From Deinococcus sp. KSM4-11 (GTDB lineage: Bacteria; Deinococcota; Deinococci; Deinococcales; Deinococcaceae): 64,000 bases of DNA. The stretch covers positions 62,001-126,000 of the forward strand of contig NZ_SSNX01000005.1 of the NCBI RefSeq assembly GCF_004801415.1, given 5' to 3'. The position numbers and the translations under genes are program-made. Within the stretch, counting starts at the first letter, position 1; every line of letters begins with the position of its first letter. Under the pieces are notes generated by a model. That model was not told where the DNA came from. It made no database searches and saw only the letters and a program-made list of their open reading frames with translations. Shown here in pieces: positions 1 to 15,332 of this stretch.

Positions 1-1320
<1,320 letters not shown>

Positions 1321-1381
1321 CTCGACCCGCGTCCCGGTCACCCTCTGTGCCCATGTCAGGGCGCGGCAAGGTGGCCGGGTT

Positions 1382-1387
1382 TATGCT
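1382..1387 (+). promoter_or_regulatory. -10 box TATGCT for a leaderless start
   Basis: TATGCT lies exactly 6 nt before the ATG at 1394, with no ribosome binding site between. Transcription would start at or next to the A of the start codon. Predicted from pattern only. Confidence 0.55.
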
Positions 1388-1393
1388 GTCTTC

Positions 1394-1876
1394 ATGCGCG
1401 CCCGCTTCCTGACGACCCTCGCGGCCCTGGCCCTGCTGGGCAGCGCCCACGCGCAGAGCATTGCCGAACGGCAACTGCTGACCCGGCTGAATCAGGTGCG
1501 TGCGCAAGGCGTCACCTGCCCCGGCAGCGGCATCCGCCCCGCGTCCGGAGCGCTCGCCTACAGCGCCCCGCACGCACAGGCGGCGAGGCTCCAGGCCGGG
1601 TTCATGAGCCAGTCCGGGCGCGTGTCGCACACCGGGGCTGGCGGCACCACGCCGCGTGTCCGGGCGGCCAGCACCGGCGTGAACGCCGTGAGCGTCACCG
1701 AGATCATCTACATGAACGGCGGCCTGAACCCCGCGCAGGCCATGCAGTGGTGGCTGCACAGCCCCGTGCACTGCTACTGGATGACCGAGGGCCGGTACAC
1801 CCGCGCCGGGGCCAGCGTGATCCGGGGTACGCACGGCACCGCCTACGTGATTGTGCTCAGCAGCGAACCGAGGTAG
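1394..1876 (+). CDS. Secreted CAP-domain (SCP/PR1-like) protein
   Basis: A 160-residue protein with a signal peptide ([20 protein letters not shown], cleavage about residue 20) followed by a CAP-superfamily domain. Typical pieces are visible: an [12 protein letters not shown] helix, an SHTG segment, a TEIIYM segment with the Glu, and the [12 protein letters not shown] helix. Bacterial CAP proteins are exported and of mostly unknown role. The start is set by the signal peptide and the TATGCT box 6 nt upstream; longer readings run back into the peptidase gene and lack a leader. It stands alone, 73 nt after the peptidase. Confidence 0.85.
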   Translation: MRARFLTTLAALALLGSAHAQSIAERQLLTRLNQVRAQGVTCPGSGIRPASGALAYSAPHAQAARLQAGFMSQSGRVSHTGAGGTTPRVRAASTGVNAVSVTEIIYMNGGLNPAQAMQWWLHSPVHCYWMTEGRYTRAGASVIRGTHGTAYVIVLSSEPR

Positions 1877-1906
1877 ACCGCCGCGCACTCGGGTTGGGCT
1901 CTCGGC

Positions 1907-2680
<774 letters not shown>

Positions 2681-2687
2681 GCCGCCG

Positions 2688-2693
2688 AGTCTA
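2688..2693 (-). promoter_or_regulatory. -10 box TAGACT for bdhA
   Basis: TAGACT on the minus strand lies 7 nt upstream of the bdhA ATG, without a Shine-Dalgarno sequence. This suggests a leaderless transcript starting in the short gap behind the upstream regulator gene. Confidence 0.5.
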
Positions 2694-2715
2694 GGGCGCG
2701 GCCGTCACCCGCCCG

Positions 2716-5700
2716 TTACCCGGTCGGGTCGGTGGCGTCCACTCCGCCCAGGGCGCGGCGCAGGGCCACCGTCTCCGGCAGGGGCCGCAGCTCCAGTTCC
2801 CGCAGCGCGCTGCACAGGGCCGCGTACACGCGCCGCGCCGCCGCCGGATGCCCCCGGGCCTGATGGGCCCGCATGGCGGCCCGCGCCGCCGGTTCATGCG
2901 CCGCGTCGAGACTCAGGGCGCGCTCGGCCGCAAGGGCCGCGCCGTCTGGATCCCCCGCGTCCAGGGCCCAGGCGGCCTCGGCGGCCAGGGCCTCCGGCAG
3001 GGCCGTCGCGTAGCGCTCCGCCTCCCGCTGCACGTCGTGCAGGTCGGATTCCGCCACGTGGTTGCCCAGCGTGCTCAGCGCCAGCAGCCGGCCAGGCGTA
3101 CCGACGGGGGCATCCAGCGCCTCCCAGGCGGTCCACAGGTCGACGCGCAGATCCGGCCCCGGCCGCAGGCGCAGCCACTCGCCGCGTTCCAGGAACACGC
3201 CGCTGGCCGCACCCTCCTCGAGCACCTGCCCCAGCGCGTGCAGGGTCACGCGGAAGTTCCGTTCCCCCACACCGGGGTCTGCGTCCGGGAACAGGGCCTC
3301 CTGCGCGGCCTCGCGGGCCAGACCCGCGCGGTGCACGACCAGCAGGGCCAGCAGGTCGCGGGCCTTCGCGCGGCCCCACTCGCGCGCACGGCCTTCGTGG
3401 TTCCGCTGAACCAGCACGCGTTCCAGCACCTGCACGTGCACGCCGAAGCCCGGCGTGTCGGCCAGGTCTGGAACGTCCGGGTACCCCAGGGCGGAGGCCA
3501 CGCCGCCCAGCGCGGCCCGCGCCGGCGGGTGCGCGGCCGCCAGCGACGCGAGCAGCTTCGCGCGGCCCGCCGGGGTCGGCGCGGGCGTGAACATCGCTGC
3601 GGTCGCCAGCAGGAAGGGGTAGCGGGCGACCGCCTGGGCGGCCTCGGGCGCGTTCCGTCCGTCCATGGCGAAGGCGGCCAGGGTCACGGCCGCCCGTCCG
3701 AAGGCGTCCCCACAGGTGGTGAAGGCGGCGCGGGCCGCCGCCAGATCGGAGTGTCCGTCCAGCAGCGTGCCGGCCTGAATGGTTCCCAGCGCCGCCGCGA
3801 GGTGCACCAGGCCGCGCATGTACCCGTCGCCGCCGGTGTGTTCCAGCGCCTCGTCCCGCAGCGCCTCAGCCCGCCCCGTGTCGCCCGCGCGGGCGGTCAG
3901 AAAGCACAGGCCCATCAGAGGCTCGACCCGCAAGCGGGGCACCACACCCTGCGCCAGGCCCAGCGCCTCCGCGTAGGCCGCGCGGGCGGCGGCCTCATCG
4001 CCCCCGCTGAGGTGCGCATGTCCCAGGCGGGCCAGCGCCAGCGACCGCACGAAGGGGCTGTCGAGCCGCTCCCCCTCCGCGAGGCCCTCGCGCGCCGCTC
4101 GAATCCCCGCCGGAGCCGTGCCCATGATGGCGTGCAGGAAACTGGCCAGCAGCAGGCCCTCGCGGTGGTTCTGCGCGGCCCGCGCGCCTCCGGTCTCGCC
4201 CCGCGCGGCTTCATACGCCAGGGCCAGGGCGCGGTTCAACTGGCCGGTTCGCAGGGCATAGCGGGCCCCACCCGCCAGCGCCGGTTCCAGCGCGACGGCC
4301 TGCGCGGGCTGCCCGGCATTCAGCAGGTTCTCGGCCCGCAGGCGGCGCAGGCCGTCCAGTCCGACCCAGTCGTCCGGTCCGGTCAGCAGGGCCTGTGCGG
4401 TGTCCAGCGGCGCCCACGCCAGCGCGGGCTGCACGGTGTCCAGGGCCACCTGAACCTCACCCAGCGCGCGGCGTAGCGGCGTGGCCCGGGCGTAGGCGGC
4501 CAGCGCTCCGTCGTAGCGCGATGAGAGCCGCAGCGCGTCGCCTGCCAGGGCGTTCAGATCGGGTGTCCAGGCGTCCGATGGCAGGCGGTTCAGGCTGCGC
4601 TCCACCAGCGTGACCCGTCCCTGCGAGAGCCATGCGGTTCCATGCCCGGCGAGCAGTTCGGCCGCGCGGCCCGTGTGCCCGGCCAGCAGGTGGGCCGCCA
4701 GGGCGCGGCGGGGCCGACGGGTACGCTCGTAGTACGCCGCGCCCCGCGCCGCCAGCCGGGTTACCTCACCGGGCGGCAGGGTGCTGCGCAGGTGGGCGCG
4801 CAGCAGCGGGTGTGCCCGGTACGCGCCGCCGCCCGGCTCGGACGGGCCGGACCGGGTGAGGAAGGTGCCGCCGCCCGCCAGGGCCTCCAGCAGCGCGCCC
4901 GCATGCGGTTCCTCCAGCACGTCGGCCAGCAGGTCTGCCGTGAGCTCCTCGAACACGCTGCCTCGGGTCAGGACGTTGCGGAGCGCGGGTTCCAGCGGCC
5001 CCAGCACCTCCTGCGCGAGGTAGGCGAACAGCGTGCCCAGCTGCGCCTCGCCGCCGTCCAGGTCGGCCAGCGCCCGCAGGTGCACGCGGCCCTGGGCGAC
5101 CGAGTGTGCCAGAAAACGCACCGCGATCGGCCAGCCCTCGGTGAGCACCTGTGCCTGTCGCACCTCGGCGCTCCCCGGTGCGAGACCCTGCGCGCGCAGG
5201 AGTGCGCCCACTTCGTCCGGCGTGAAGCCCAGATCCGCCGCCGAGAGCCGGGTGACCACGCCCGCCGCTTCCAGGCGCGTCAGATCCGGCACGGGCAGCG
5301 GCACGCGCGAGAGCAGCGTCACGCGCCCCGCGCCGCAGTCGAGCACTTCCCGCAGGACGTCGCCGACCAGGGGAGCCAGCAGGTGCTGCGCCTCGTCCAG
5401 CACCAGCCGCGCCTGCGCGCCGTCCAGCACGTCGGCCACCCGCGCGGCCACGCGCCGGGGACTGGCTCCGGCGTCCAGCAGCGCGCCGGGAGCCGCGCCA
5501 CCCGGCAGCCCCTCCACGGCCAGGGCCAGTCCTGCCGCGAGCACCTGCGGGTCGGCGTCGTCGGCGTCCAGGGTGAGCCAGGCGCGCTGGCCGCCCAGAT
5601 CCGGCCCGGCGGCGGCCAGCGCGGTGGTCTTGCCGTAGCCCGCCGGGGCGACCACGACCAGCACGGGCGAGGCGTCCAGCAGCGCCAGCAGCCGGGGACG

Positions 5701-5772
5701 CGCGACGGCGCCGGACGCCGCCGGCCAGCGCGCCCGCCGGGGCGAGGTCAGGTCACGCCAGGAAAGGGTCAT
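2716..5772 (-). CDS. Large transcriptional regulator: STAND-type NTPase, TPR array, C-terminal winged helix plus BTAD
   Basis: A 1018-residue predicted regulator. The N-terminus resembles the MalT NTPase: Walker [10 protein letters not shown] (about 42-50), Walker B LVLDEAQ (about 123-129), then LLSR. An Ala/Leu-rich middle looks like TPR-type helical repeats. The C-terminus holds an OmpR-like winged helix (about 776-870), followed by a bacterial transcriptional activator domain (about 876-1010). MalT proteins end in a LuxR HTH and SARP proteins begin with the winged helix, so this arrangement is unusual. The inducer is unknown. ATG start at 5772; TAGCAT lies 9 nt upstream. Divergent from the membrane acyltransferase gene. 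Confidence 0.85.
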   Translation of the reverse strand: MTLSWRDLTSPRRARWPAASGAVARPRLLALLDASPVLVVVAPAGYGKTTALAAAGPDLGGQRAWLTLDADDADPQVLAAGLALAVEGLPGGAAPGALLDAGASPRRVAARVADVLDGAQARLVLDEAQHLLAPLVGDVLREVLDCGAGRVTLLSRVPLPVPDLTRLEAAGVVTRLSAADLGFTPDEVGALLRAQGLAPGSAEVRQAQVLTEGWPIAVRFLAHSVAQGRVHLRALADLDGGEAQLGTLFAYLAQEVLGPLEPALRNVLTRGSVFEELTADLLADVLEEPHAGALLEALAGGGTFLTRSGPSEPGGGAYRAHPLLRAHLRSTLPPGEVTRLAARGAAYYERTRRPRRALAAHLLAGHTGRAAELLAGHGTAWLSQGRVTLVERSLNRLPSDAWTPDLNALAGDALRLSSRYDGALAAYARATPLRRALGEVQVALDTVQPALAWAPLDTAQALLTGPDDWVGLDGLRRLRAENLLNAGQPAQAVALEPALAGGARYALRTGQLNRALALAYEAARGETGGARAAQNHREGLLLASFLHAIMGTAPAGIRAAREGLAEGERLDSPFVRSLALARLGHAHLSGGDEAAARAAYAEALGLAQGVVPRLRVEPLMGLCFLTARAGDTGRAEALRDEALEHTGGDGYMRGLVHLAAALGTIQAGTLLDGHSDLAAARAAFTTCGDAFGRAAVTLAAFAMDGRNAPEAAQAVARYPFLLATAAMFTPAPTPAGRAKLLASLAAAHPPARAALGGVASALGYPDVPDLADTPGFGVHVQVLERVLVQRNHEGRAREWGRAKARDLLALLVVHRAGLAREAAQEALFPDADPGVGERNFRVTLHALGQVLEEGAASGVFLERGEWLRLRPGPDLRVDLWTAWEALDAPVGTPGRLLALSTLGNHVAESDLHDVQREAERYATALPEALAAEAAWALDAGDPDGAALAAERALSLDAAHEPAARAAMRAHQARGHPAAARRVYAALCSALRELELRPLPETVALRRALGGVDATDPTG

Positions 5773-5864
5773 GCGCTGCGAATGCTATCAATCCGGTGGC
5801 CCACACTGCCGGACGGCTGCGCGGCTTTCATCTGGATCTGAGTGGTCCGCGCTCCACTATGGGC

Positions 5865-7022
5865 ATGACGGCCGTCCCCGCTCCGGCCCCAGTGGCCCCT
5901 CCGACCGACCTGCCTGCCGACCCTCCGGCCCTCCCGGCTGCCCGCGCTCCCCGCCTGATCGCGCTGGACGCCTTCCGTGGTCTGACGGTGCTGCTGATGC
6001 TGCTGGTGAACAACGTGTCGCTGGGCGGTCAGACGCCTGCGCAGCTGATGCACGCGCCGTTTGGCGGCCTGACCCTCACCGACCTGGTGTTTCCGTGGTT
6101 CCTGTACTGCGCGGGCGCCGCGCTGCCGTTCTCGCTCGCGGCCATGACCCGTGCGGGCGTGACCGGCGCGGCCCGCCTTCGCCGCCTGCTGGAACGCGCC
6201 GTCCTGCTGTACCTGCTCGGCGCCTTCGAGACCAGCGTCACCACCCACACCTTCACGCTGGGTCTGGGCGTCCTGCAACTGATCGCCCTGGCGACCCTGG
6301 CCGCCGCGCTGCTCGGGCACCTGCGGGTGCGCTGGCAGCTGCTGATCGCTGCCGCGCTGCTGGTCGGGTACGCGGCCTTCCTGAGCCTGGGAACCCATCC
6401 GGCGGGCGTGGGCGTAATTGACGAGACCCACAATCCCGTACAGGCCCTGAACGACGCGCTGCTCAATCCCATCGGCCTGCGCGGCCTGCTCTCGGTGGTG
6501 CCCACGACGGCGCTGGTGCTGCTGGGCGCGGCGGCGGCCACGGCCCTCCAGCGGCGCGATCCGCGCGCCAGTCTGAAACTGCTCGGGCTGGGAGTCCTCC
6601 TGAGCGCCGTGGGCTTCGGCTGGGCGGCCAGCGGGCACCTGCCCCTGAGCAAGACCCTGTGGACGCCGCCCTACATCCTGTACTCGGCCGGTCTGGGCAC
6701 CCTGGGCCTGCTGCTCGCGTGGCTGCTGGCCGACTCGGGCCGCGTGCCGGGCGGCGCGGCGCTGCTGGGCCCGCTCACCATCCCCGGCCGCAACGCGCTG
6801 GCCGGCTATGTCCTCCCGATCCTGATCAAGGTCTGGATCCTGCAGGACTGGGTGGTCGGCTGGGCAGGGAAGGCCATGCCGATGGGCACCGCCCTGCTGA
6901 CCCTGGCCCGTGCGCACCTGGGCGGTCTCGCCGGCGGCTGGACGTACACCCTGGGGTACGTGCTGGCCGTGTGGCTGGGCCTGGCATGGATGGCCCGCCG
7001 GGGCCTGATCCTGAAACTCTGA
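5865..7022 (+). CDS. Multi-pass membrane acyltransferase, heparan-alpha-glucosaminide N-acetyltransferase-like
   Basis: About 385 residues with some ten hydrophobic segments. The N-terminal [19 protein letters not shown] matches the start of the HGSNAT/COG4299 (DUF5009-type) membrane acyltransferases, where the first helix follows a conserved D-x-FRG motif. The family is thought to move acyl groups across the membrane onto sugars; the substrate here is unknown. Possible starts are GTG 5796, ATG 5859 and ATG 5865. I chose 5865 because TCCACT sits 6 nt before it, matching the spacing of leaderless starts nearby. The two exported-protein genes downstream suggest a cell-envelope role. Confidence 0.75.
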   Translation: MTAVPAPAPVAPPTDLPADPPALPAARAPRLIALDAFRGLTVLLMLLVNNVSLGGQTPAQLMHAPFGGLTLTDLVFPWFLYCAGAALPFSLAAMTRAGVTGAARLRRLLERAVLLYLLGAFETSVTTHTFTLGLGVLQLIALATLAAALLGHLRVRWQLLIAAALLVGYAAFLSLGTHPAGVGVIDETHNPVQALNDALLNPIGLRGLLSVVPTTALVLLGAAAATALQRRDPRASLKLLGLGVLLSAVGFGWAASGHLPLSKTLWTPPYILYSAGLGTLGLLLAWLLADSGRVPGGAALLGPLTIPGRNALAGYVLPILIKVWILQDWVVGWAGKAMPMGTALLTLARAHLGGLAGGWTYTLGYVLAVWLGLAWMARRGLILKL

Positions 7023-7069
7023 TTCCCACACCCCCGATCCGCCTCCCATTCAGCTGTCCTGAGGTTCCC

Positions 7070-8137
<1,068 letters not shown>

Positions 8138-8159
8138 CTTTCCCTGGAGAATGACGGCT

Positions 8160-9368
8160 GTGATCCGATCCATCCTGCTCGTGACCCTGGCCCTGCTGGC
8201 GTCGCCCCTCACGTCGGCTTCCGCCCAGTCGCCCGCCCTGCCCGGTCAGGTGCAGCCTGTCGCGCCCGGCACCCGCCCGGCTCCCACGCTGCCCACCATG
8301 ACCGTCACCCCGGCCGTCCCGGGCGTCCATACCATCAACGTGCTCGGCAACGGGTTCATCACCGTCGCGCACGTCATCCTCACCCTCACGCCGGAGCAGC
8401 ACGCCCAGGCGCGGGCGCTCGCGGCGACGGTCGCGACCCGTGTGTTCGCTACGCGCTCCGATCTGGCCGAGGTGGACATCAGTGCCTACGACGCCGCGTC
8501 GTACGCGGGCTTCGGCGGGCCGCTGCCGCTGCTGACCGCCAGCGTGCCCCGCCCCCGCCTGAAGGACTTCGAGGCGTGGACGGCCGGATCTGGCGCGTAC
8601 GAGCGGCAGTGGGTGAATCCCGGCCCGGCCGCCCTGCCCGCCTACCGCGATCCGGACCGGGTTCGCGAGACCGGCCCGACCCTCACCGTGTCGCCGACCC
8701 TGACGACCCGGCAGGCGCAGCAGAACCGCACGCAACTGCGCGTCACCACGGCCCAGATCACGGGCGGCGAGGCGGGTGGCCTGCTGTACCGGGGCCGGCG
8801 GGGCACCGAGGGCGTGGCCGCCCTGACCTTCGACGACGCGCCACACCCCCTGTTCGAGCCGCTGCTGCTCGACCTGCTGCGGCGCAGCGGCGCGCACGCG
8901 ACCTTCTTCGTGATCGGCCGCAACGCCCAGGCGTACCCGTACTTCGTCCGCGACATGGCCGCCCAGGGACACGAGGTCGCGAACCACACCTACCACCACG
9001 TTCGGCTACCTCCGCTGAGCACCGAGGACGCCGTGGATGAACTGCGCTGGACCGACGACCTGCTCAAGTCCATCACGGGTAAGCCCGTGCATTACTTCCG
9101 GCCGCCCGGCGGGGAGTACACATCCGGCACGCTGAATGCCGCGCGCAGCCAGGGTCTGACCACCGTGTTCTGGACGGACGATCCCGGCGACTTCCAGAAC
9201 CCCGGCGACTCGACCCTGGAGGCCCGCTACCGCAGCAAGCTGCACGCGGGCGGGATCGTGCTGCTGCATGACAACGCGCCCGAGATGCTGGACGTGCTGC
9301 GCAATTTCCTGCATTACGCCCGGCAGCGCGCCGTGGCCCTGACCACCGTGGGCGGCCTGCCGAAGTAA
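8160..9368 (+). CDS. Secreted polysaccharide deacetylase (NodB-homology domain)
   Basis: A 402-residue exported enzyme. The signal peptide ends about SASAQ. The C-terminal NodB domain carries TFDDAPH (catalytic and metal Asp), the metal-binding His pair in NHTYHH, the RPPGGEY motif 3 and the LLHDN motif near the end. These are hallmarks of carbohydrate esterase family 4, which removes N- or O-acetyl groups from peptidoglycan or other polysaccharides. The roughly 200 residues before it are not recognised. GTG 8160 is preferred to ATG 8151: GGAGA at 8146-8150 is 9 nt from the GTG but touches the ATG. Confidence 0.88.
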   Translation: MIRSILLVTLALLASPLTSASAQSPALPGQVQPVAPGTRPAPTLPTMTVTPAVPGVHTINVLGNGFITVAHVILTLTPEQHAQARALAATVATRVFATRSDLAEVDISAYDAASYAGFGGPLPLLTASVPRPRLKDFEAWTAGSGAYERQWVNPGPAALPAYRDPDRVRETGPTLTVSPTLTTRQAQQNRTQLRVTTAQITGGEAGGLLYRGRRGTEGVAALTFDDAPHPLFEPLLLDLLRRSGAHATFFVIGRNAQAYPYFVRDMAAQGHEVANHTYHHVRLPPLSTEDAVDELRWTDDLLKSITGKPVHYFRPPGGEYTSGTLNAARSQGLTTVFWTDDPGDFQNPGDSTLEARYRSKLHAGGIVLLHDNAPEMLDVLRNFLHYARQRAVALTTVGGLPK

Positions 9369-9455
9369 ACCCGCCGGGCGCAGGGGGTCAGTGGGGCGTG
9401 CTGATGCTTGTCGAGGGTTCCCCGGCCCTGGCGCCGGATGGGGCGAGCAGGAGTG

Positions 9456-9878
9456 TTACGCCGGCGGCTGGCCCCCGATGAGCTTTTCGAGCAGCGTCAG
9501 CAGCGTGGCGCGTTCCGGTTCCTCCAGCGGGGCCAGCGAAGCGTTCAGGATGTCCTCGACGAGCGGTTGACCGGCCCTGAGCATCTGCAGTCCGGCGGGC
9601 GTGAGGTGATGTTCAAGGCGGCGGCCCCGTCCGGCCCGGCGTTCGATCAGGCCCTGCGCGGCGAGGCGCTGCACGAGCGTGCCGAAGGCCTGGTCGCTCT
9701 GGAAGGTGTCCTGGGCCAGGGCGTGGGCAGAGGCGCCGGGCGTGCGATCGATGGCGCGCAGGGCATCCCACTGAACCAGCGTGGTGCCGATGTTGGCGAG
9801 TCGCGTGTCGAGCGTGCGGTGGTGCCGGTACTGCACCTGTTTCAGGGCGCGGCCCAGGCGGGGAACGTCGGTCGGCAT
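9456..9878 (-). CDS. MarR family transcriptional regulator
   Basis: A 140-residue winged-helix protein with MarR layout: a dimerisation helix, a recognition region (HALAQDTFQSDQAFGTLVQR), a wing (IERRAGRGRRLEHHLTPAG) and C-terminal helices. MarR proteins are homodimeric, usually ligand-released repressors. TAAGCT is 6 nt upstream of the ATG, so the message is probably leaderless. The gene is divergent from an alpha/beta hydrolase gene across 61 bp containing a near-perfect 22-bp palindrome, the likely operator. It probably controls itself and the hydrolase (inference). Confidence 0.88.
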   Translation of the reverse strand: MPTDVPRLGRALKQVQYRHHRTLDTRLANIGTTLVQWDALRAIDRTPGASAHALAQDTFQSDQAFGTLVQRLAAQGLIERRAGRGRRLEHHLTPAGLQMLRAGQPLVEDILNASLAPLEEPERATLLTLLEKLIGGQPPA

Positions 9879-9884
9879 GGCCCA

Positions 9885-9890
9885 AGCTTA
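9885..9890 (-). promoter_or_regulatory. -10 box TAAGCT for the marR-type gene
   Basis: TAAGCT on the minus strand is 6 nt upstream of the regulator's ATG with no Shine-Dalgarno sequence. The palindromic operator begins 18 bp further upstream. Confidence 0.5.
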
Positions 9891-9904
9891 CCAGGTTTGT
9901 CAAC

Positions 9905-9933
9905 TTGCTTATATAAATATATTGATATAAAGT
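9905..9933 (+). promoter_or_regulatory. Promoter TTGCTT-17 bp-TAAAGT of the hydrolase
   Basis: TTGCTT at 9905-9910 and TAAAGT at 9928-9933 are separated by 17 bp, and the ATG at 9940 follows 6 nt later. The spacer is occupied by the 22-bp palindrome, so a bound MarR dimer would exclude RNA polymerase. Confidence 0.6.
9909..9930. promoter_or_regulatory. 22-bp palindromic operator candidate
   Basis: Arms TTATAT and ATATAA flank AATATATT with one mismatched pair, so 20 of 22 positions are symmetric. The sequence is almost pure A/T in a high-GC setting. It lies between the divergent marR-type and hydrolase genes, spanning the hydrolase promoter spacer. The length and symmetry fit a MarR dimer site. 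Confidence 0.65.
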
Positions 9934-9939
9934 GTGCGT

Positions 9940-10728
9940 ATGACCGCACCCCAGACCACCGCAATTCAGCTGTCTCCCGACCTGCCCCTGACCGTCACTG
10001 CACAGGGATCTGGCCGCCCGGTGCTCGTCCTGCACGGTGGGGGCGGCCCCGCCACTGTCGCAGGCCTCGCCGCGCACCTCGCCCAGACCAGTCACGCGCT
10101 GACGCCCACACACCCTGGCTGGAACGGCACGCCCCGCCCGGAACGCCTTGGCACCCCCGCCGCGTATGCCCGCACCTACCTCGACCTGCTCCACGCGCAG
10201 GATCTGCGAGACGTGCTGGTCATCGGCTCGTCGCTCGGCGGCTGGATCGGCGCGGAGCTGGCTCTTCAGGACACCGAAGGGCGGGTCTCCGGCCTGATCC
10301 TGATCGACGCCGGGGGCATCGACGTGCCCACTGCCCCCATCCTGAACGTCTTTGGCCTCTCGCCCGCTGAGCTGGCGGCCCACTCGTTCCACGACCCCGC
10401 GAAGTTCCGGGTCGATCCGGCCACCGTCACGGAGCACGCCCGCGCCACGCAGCAGGCGAACATGGCCACCATGAACCACATCGCGGGCGATCCGTACATG
10501 CACGCCCCCACCCTGCGTGCCCGCCTGAGCGGCATCGCCCTTCCCACCCTGGTGCTGTGGGGCGCCAGCGACGGCGTCTTCACACCCGCCTATGGGCAGG
10601 CACTGGCCCAGGCGATTCCGGGCGCCCAATTCACCGTCATCCCGGAGGCCGGTCATCTGCCGCAGATCGAACAGCCCGAGGCGACCTTCGCCCTCGTGGA
10701 TGCCTTCGCGGCGGGCCAGCGGGCCTGA
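9940..10728 (+). CDS. Alpha/beta hydrolase
   Basis: A 262-residue alpha/beta-hydrolase fold protein. An HGGGGPA oxyanion-type loop is near residue 30, the nucleophile elbow GSSLGGW follows, an Asp lies in LWGASDGVF and the His is in EAGHLPQIEQPE. Together these give a Ser-Asp-His triad of an esterase or C-C hydrolase. ATG 9940 is preferred to GTG 9934 because TAAAGT sits 6 nt before it. Its MarR neighbour suggests induction by a small organic compound. Substrate unknown. Confidence 0.82.
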   Translation: MTAPQTTAIQLSPDLPLTVTAQGSGRPVLVLHGGGGPATVAGLAAHLAQTSHALTPTHPGWNGTPRPERLGTPAAYARTYLDLLHAQDLRDVLVIGSSLGGWIGAELALQDTEGRVSGLILIDAGGIDVPTAPILNVFGLSPAELAAHSFHDPAKFRVDPATVTEHARATQQANMATMNHIAGDPYMHAPTLRARLSGIALPTLVLWGASDGVFTPAYGQALAQAIPGAQFTVIPEAGHLPQIEQPEATFALVDAFAAGQRA

Positions 10729-10810
10729 TCGGCCCCACCGTCAGCGTCCTGTCCACCCTACCTCCGTCCACGACGCGCTCCGCATCCCGAATCCAGGTCG
10801 AGGGTTCAGG

Positions 10811-11581
10811 CTAGAGCGCCAGGTAGGCCTCGCGCACGGCCGGGTCGGCCAGCAGCGCTGCGCCGGTGCCCTCCTTCACGACCTGACCGTTCTCCAGCAC
10901 GTAGGCCCGGTGCGCCAGCCGCAGGCTCAGGCCCACGTTCTGTTCGACCAGCAGCACGCTCACGCCGTCGTCGTTCACGGCCTTCAGGGCACCGAACACC
11001 GTCTGCGTCATCAGTGGCGACAGGCCCAGGCTGGGCTCGTCCACCACCAGCACGCTCGGCAGGCCCATCAGGGCGCGGCCCACCGCGACCATCTGCTGCT
11101 CGCCGCCCGACAGCGTGCCCGCCAGTTGCCCGGCGCGCTCCTGGAGGCGGGGGAACAGCGCGTATACCCGCTCCAGCGTGGTTCCCTGCGCGTCCCGAGC
11201 TTCCGGGCGCATGGCCGCCCCGAGGTCCAGGTTCTCGCGCACGGTCATGTGGGCGAACAGCTCGCGGCCCTCGGGCACGTGCCCGAGGCCCAGGCGCACC
11301 ACCTGTGACGGCGCCGCGCGCGTCACGTCCACGCCGCCCAGCGTGATCCGCCCGGCCGTCGGTTTCACCACGCCGCTCACCGCCCGCAGCGTGGTCGTCT
11401 TCCCGGCCCCGTTCGCACCGATCATCGCCACGAACTCGCCCGGCCCGACGCGCACGGTCACGTCCCACAACACCTGCACCTTGCCGTACCCGGCGGCCAG
11501 ATGTTCGATCAGGAGTTCCTGGCCCGCAAGGGTGCTGGTCGGTGCTGCGGTCATCGGCTCGTTTCTCTGTTCCGGGATCAT
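10811..11581 (-). CDS. livF: Branched-chain amino acid-type ABC transporter ATPase LivF
   Basis: A 256-residue ATPase with Walker A GANGAGKTT, signature LSGGEQQ, Walker B VLVVDEPS and a switch His region (LLVEQNV). LivF-type ATPases end near LADPAVREAYLAL, as here. It pairs with LivG to power import through LivH/LivM. ATG 11581 overlaps the livG stop as ATGA, showing translational coupling; an internal ATG nine codons on is the alternative. It is the last gene of a six-gene minus-strand operon, with 82 nt and no clear terminator before the convergent hydrolase. Confidence 0.93.
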   Translation of the reverse strand: MIPEQRNEPMTAAPTSTLAGQELLIEHLAAGYGKVQVLWDVTVRVGPGEFVAMIGANGAGKTTTLRAVSGVVKPTAGRITLGGVDVTRAAPSQVVRLGLGHVPEGRELFAHMTVRENLDLGAAMRPEARDAQGTTLERVYALFPRLQERAGQLAGTLSGGEQQMVAVGRALMGLPSVLVVDEPSLGLSPLMTQTVFGALKAVNDDGVSVLLVEQNVGLSLRLAHRAYVLENGQVVKEGTGAALLADPAVREAYLAL

Positions 11582-12320
11582 GCGTGCAACTCCGCTTCCG
11601 TGCCCAGATAGGCGCTGACGACCTGCGGATCGGCCGTGACCTCGCGGTACGTGCCCTGCGCGATCACGCGGCCCTGATCCATCACGACCACGCGGTCGGC
11701 CAAGTCCCGCACCACGGGCATGATGTGCTCGATGAACAGCACGCTCACGCCGCTGTCGCGGACGCTGCGGATGAGCTGAACCGCCTCCTGCGACTCGGCG
11801 GGCCGCAGCCCGGCCATCACCTCGTCAAGCAGCAGCACCTGGGGGCGCGTGGCCAGGGCGCGGGCGACTTCCAGCCGCTTGTCCTGCAACAGGGTCAGTT
11901 CGTGGGCGGCCTTCTCGGCGTGCGGAGCGAGACCGGTGAGTTCCAGCAGGCTCCAGGCCTGCCCGCGGGCGTCTGCCAGCCGCGTGCCGGGCGTGCCGAA
12001 CAGCGCGCCCACCGTGACGTTCTCGTGCACGGTCATGTCCGGAAAGGGCCGCACGATCTGAAACGCGCGCCCCAGGCCCAGGTGACAGCGGTGCTCGATG
12101 GGCGAGTCCGTGACGTCCTGCCCGAGCAGGTGCAGGCGGCCCGCGCTGGGACGGTACACGCCGGAAAGCAGGTTCAGCAGGGTCGTCTTGCCCGCGCCGT
12201 TCGGCCCGATGATGGCCAGCACCTCCCCCCGCCGCTGGGTGAACGACACGTCCTGCACCGCCTGGAGGCCGCCGAAGCGTTTGCCCAGGCCCTCGGCGCG
12301 CAGCACGTCCTGTCCGGCCG

Positions 12321-12324
<4 letters not shown>
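11578..12324 (-). CDS. livG: Branched-chain amino acid-type ABC transporter ATPase LivG
   Basis: A 248-residue ATPase: Walker A GPNGAGKTT, the LivG hallmark GLGRAFQIVRPFPDMTVHENV after the Q-loop, and Walker B VLLLDEVMAGL. The usual LSGG signature appears as HELTLLQDKRLEVARAL, the form seen in LivG-like subunits. GTG 12324 overlaps the livM stop (GTGA). The same frame stays open far upstream, but that part is antisense-free overlap with livM and is not coding. Confidence 0.92.
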
Positions 12325-13294
<970 letters not shown>

Positions 13295-13298
<4 letters not shown>

Positions 13299-14155
13299 CT
13301 CGCTCCCCGGTAGGAGCGGAGCACCAGTGTGGCGAAGATCATCAGGAAGAACACCGCGTCACTCCAGCCGCCACCGCCCGGCACGTAGGTCTGCACCAGC
13401 GCCTCGGACACGCCCAGGATCACCGAGGCCCACAGCACCCCGGTCAGGTTGCCCAGGCCCGCCATCACGATGATCGCGAAGGCCTTCAGCGCGAACACCA
13501 GCCCCACCGTCGGTGAGGCGAACAGCAGCACGCTGACGAGCACGCCCGCGATGGCCGCCAGGCCGCACGACGCCGCGAAGGCGATCAGGTACACGCGGTC
13601 GACGTCGATGCCGATCAGCTGCGCGCCGCGGCGGTTCTGCGCCACCGCCCGCATCTGCTTCCCGAGGGTGGTGCGGTACAGCACGAAGTACAGCGCGCCC
13701 AGCAGCGCCGCCGCCAGCCCGAACGCGATCGCTTTCGGCCCGCCAATACTCAGCGGCCCCAGCTGGAGGCTGCTCGCCTGGTACGGCACGCTGACGGTGC
13801 GGGTGTTGCCGCCCATGACCATCAGCGCGAGGTTCTGCAGCAGGATGCCCAGGCCGAAGGTCAGCAGCATCTGGTTGAGTTCCGGCGCGAGCAGCACGTG
13901 TCGGATGCTCACCCGGTACGTCAGGGCGCCCACGCCGAACACCGCGACCGCCACGACCGGCAGGGTCAGCAGCGGGTCGAGGCCCAGCAGGGCGCTGCCG
14001 GCCCACGCGAGAAACGCGCCGATCATCAGGTACTCGCCGTGCGCGAAGTTCACGATGCCGACCACGCCTACTGCCAGCGCGAGCCCGGAGGCGACCAGAG
14101 CGTAGATGCCGCTTTGCAGCAGGCCGTTGATGAGGGTCTGGAGAAAGAGATCCAT
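13295..14155 (-). CDS. livH: Branched-chain amino acid-type ABC permease LivH
   Basis: A 286-residue inner-membrane permease with LivH features: LQTLINGLLQSGIYALVASG at the N-terminus, VNFAHGEYLMIGAF, and the coupling loop MRAVAQNRRGAQLIGIDVDRV. Its ATG directly follows the stop of the upstream hydrolase gene with no gap, so translation is probably coupled. Confidence 0.92.
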
Positions 14156-15265
<1,110 letters not shown>

Positions 15266-15287
15266 GGTGTCCTCCCGGCACTGTATT

Positions 15288-15330
15288 TGCTGGCACCGTG
15301 TGTTCTGCTGGCACCGAGTCCTGCTGGCAC
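15288..15330. repeat. Three short direct repeats TGCTGGCAC
   Basis: TGCTGGCAC occurs at 15288-15296, 15306-15314 and 15322-15330, with periods of 18 and 16 bp, in the gap between the solute-binding gene and the hydrolase. On the transcribed strand the unit reads GTGCCAGCA. Function unknown. Confidence 0.6.
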
Positions 15331-15332
15331 GA

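Noticed and set aside
9909..9930. Radiation/desiccation response motif (RDRM) candidate
   Set aside because: Its right half resembles RDRM, but the spacing and length differ (22 rather than 17 bp) and the left half does not match. The divergent MarR gene explains the palindrome better.
15288..15330. CRISPR-like short repeats
   Set aside because: Three 9-bp units with 7-9 bp spacers are far too short for a CRISPR array, and no cas genes are present.
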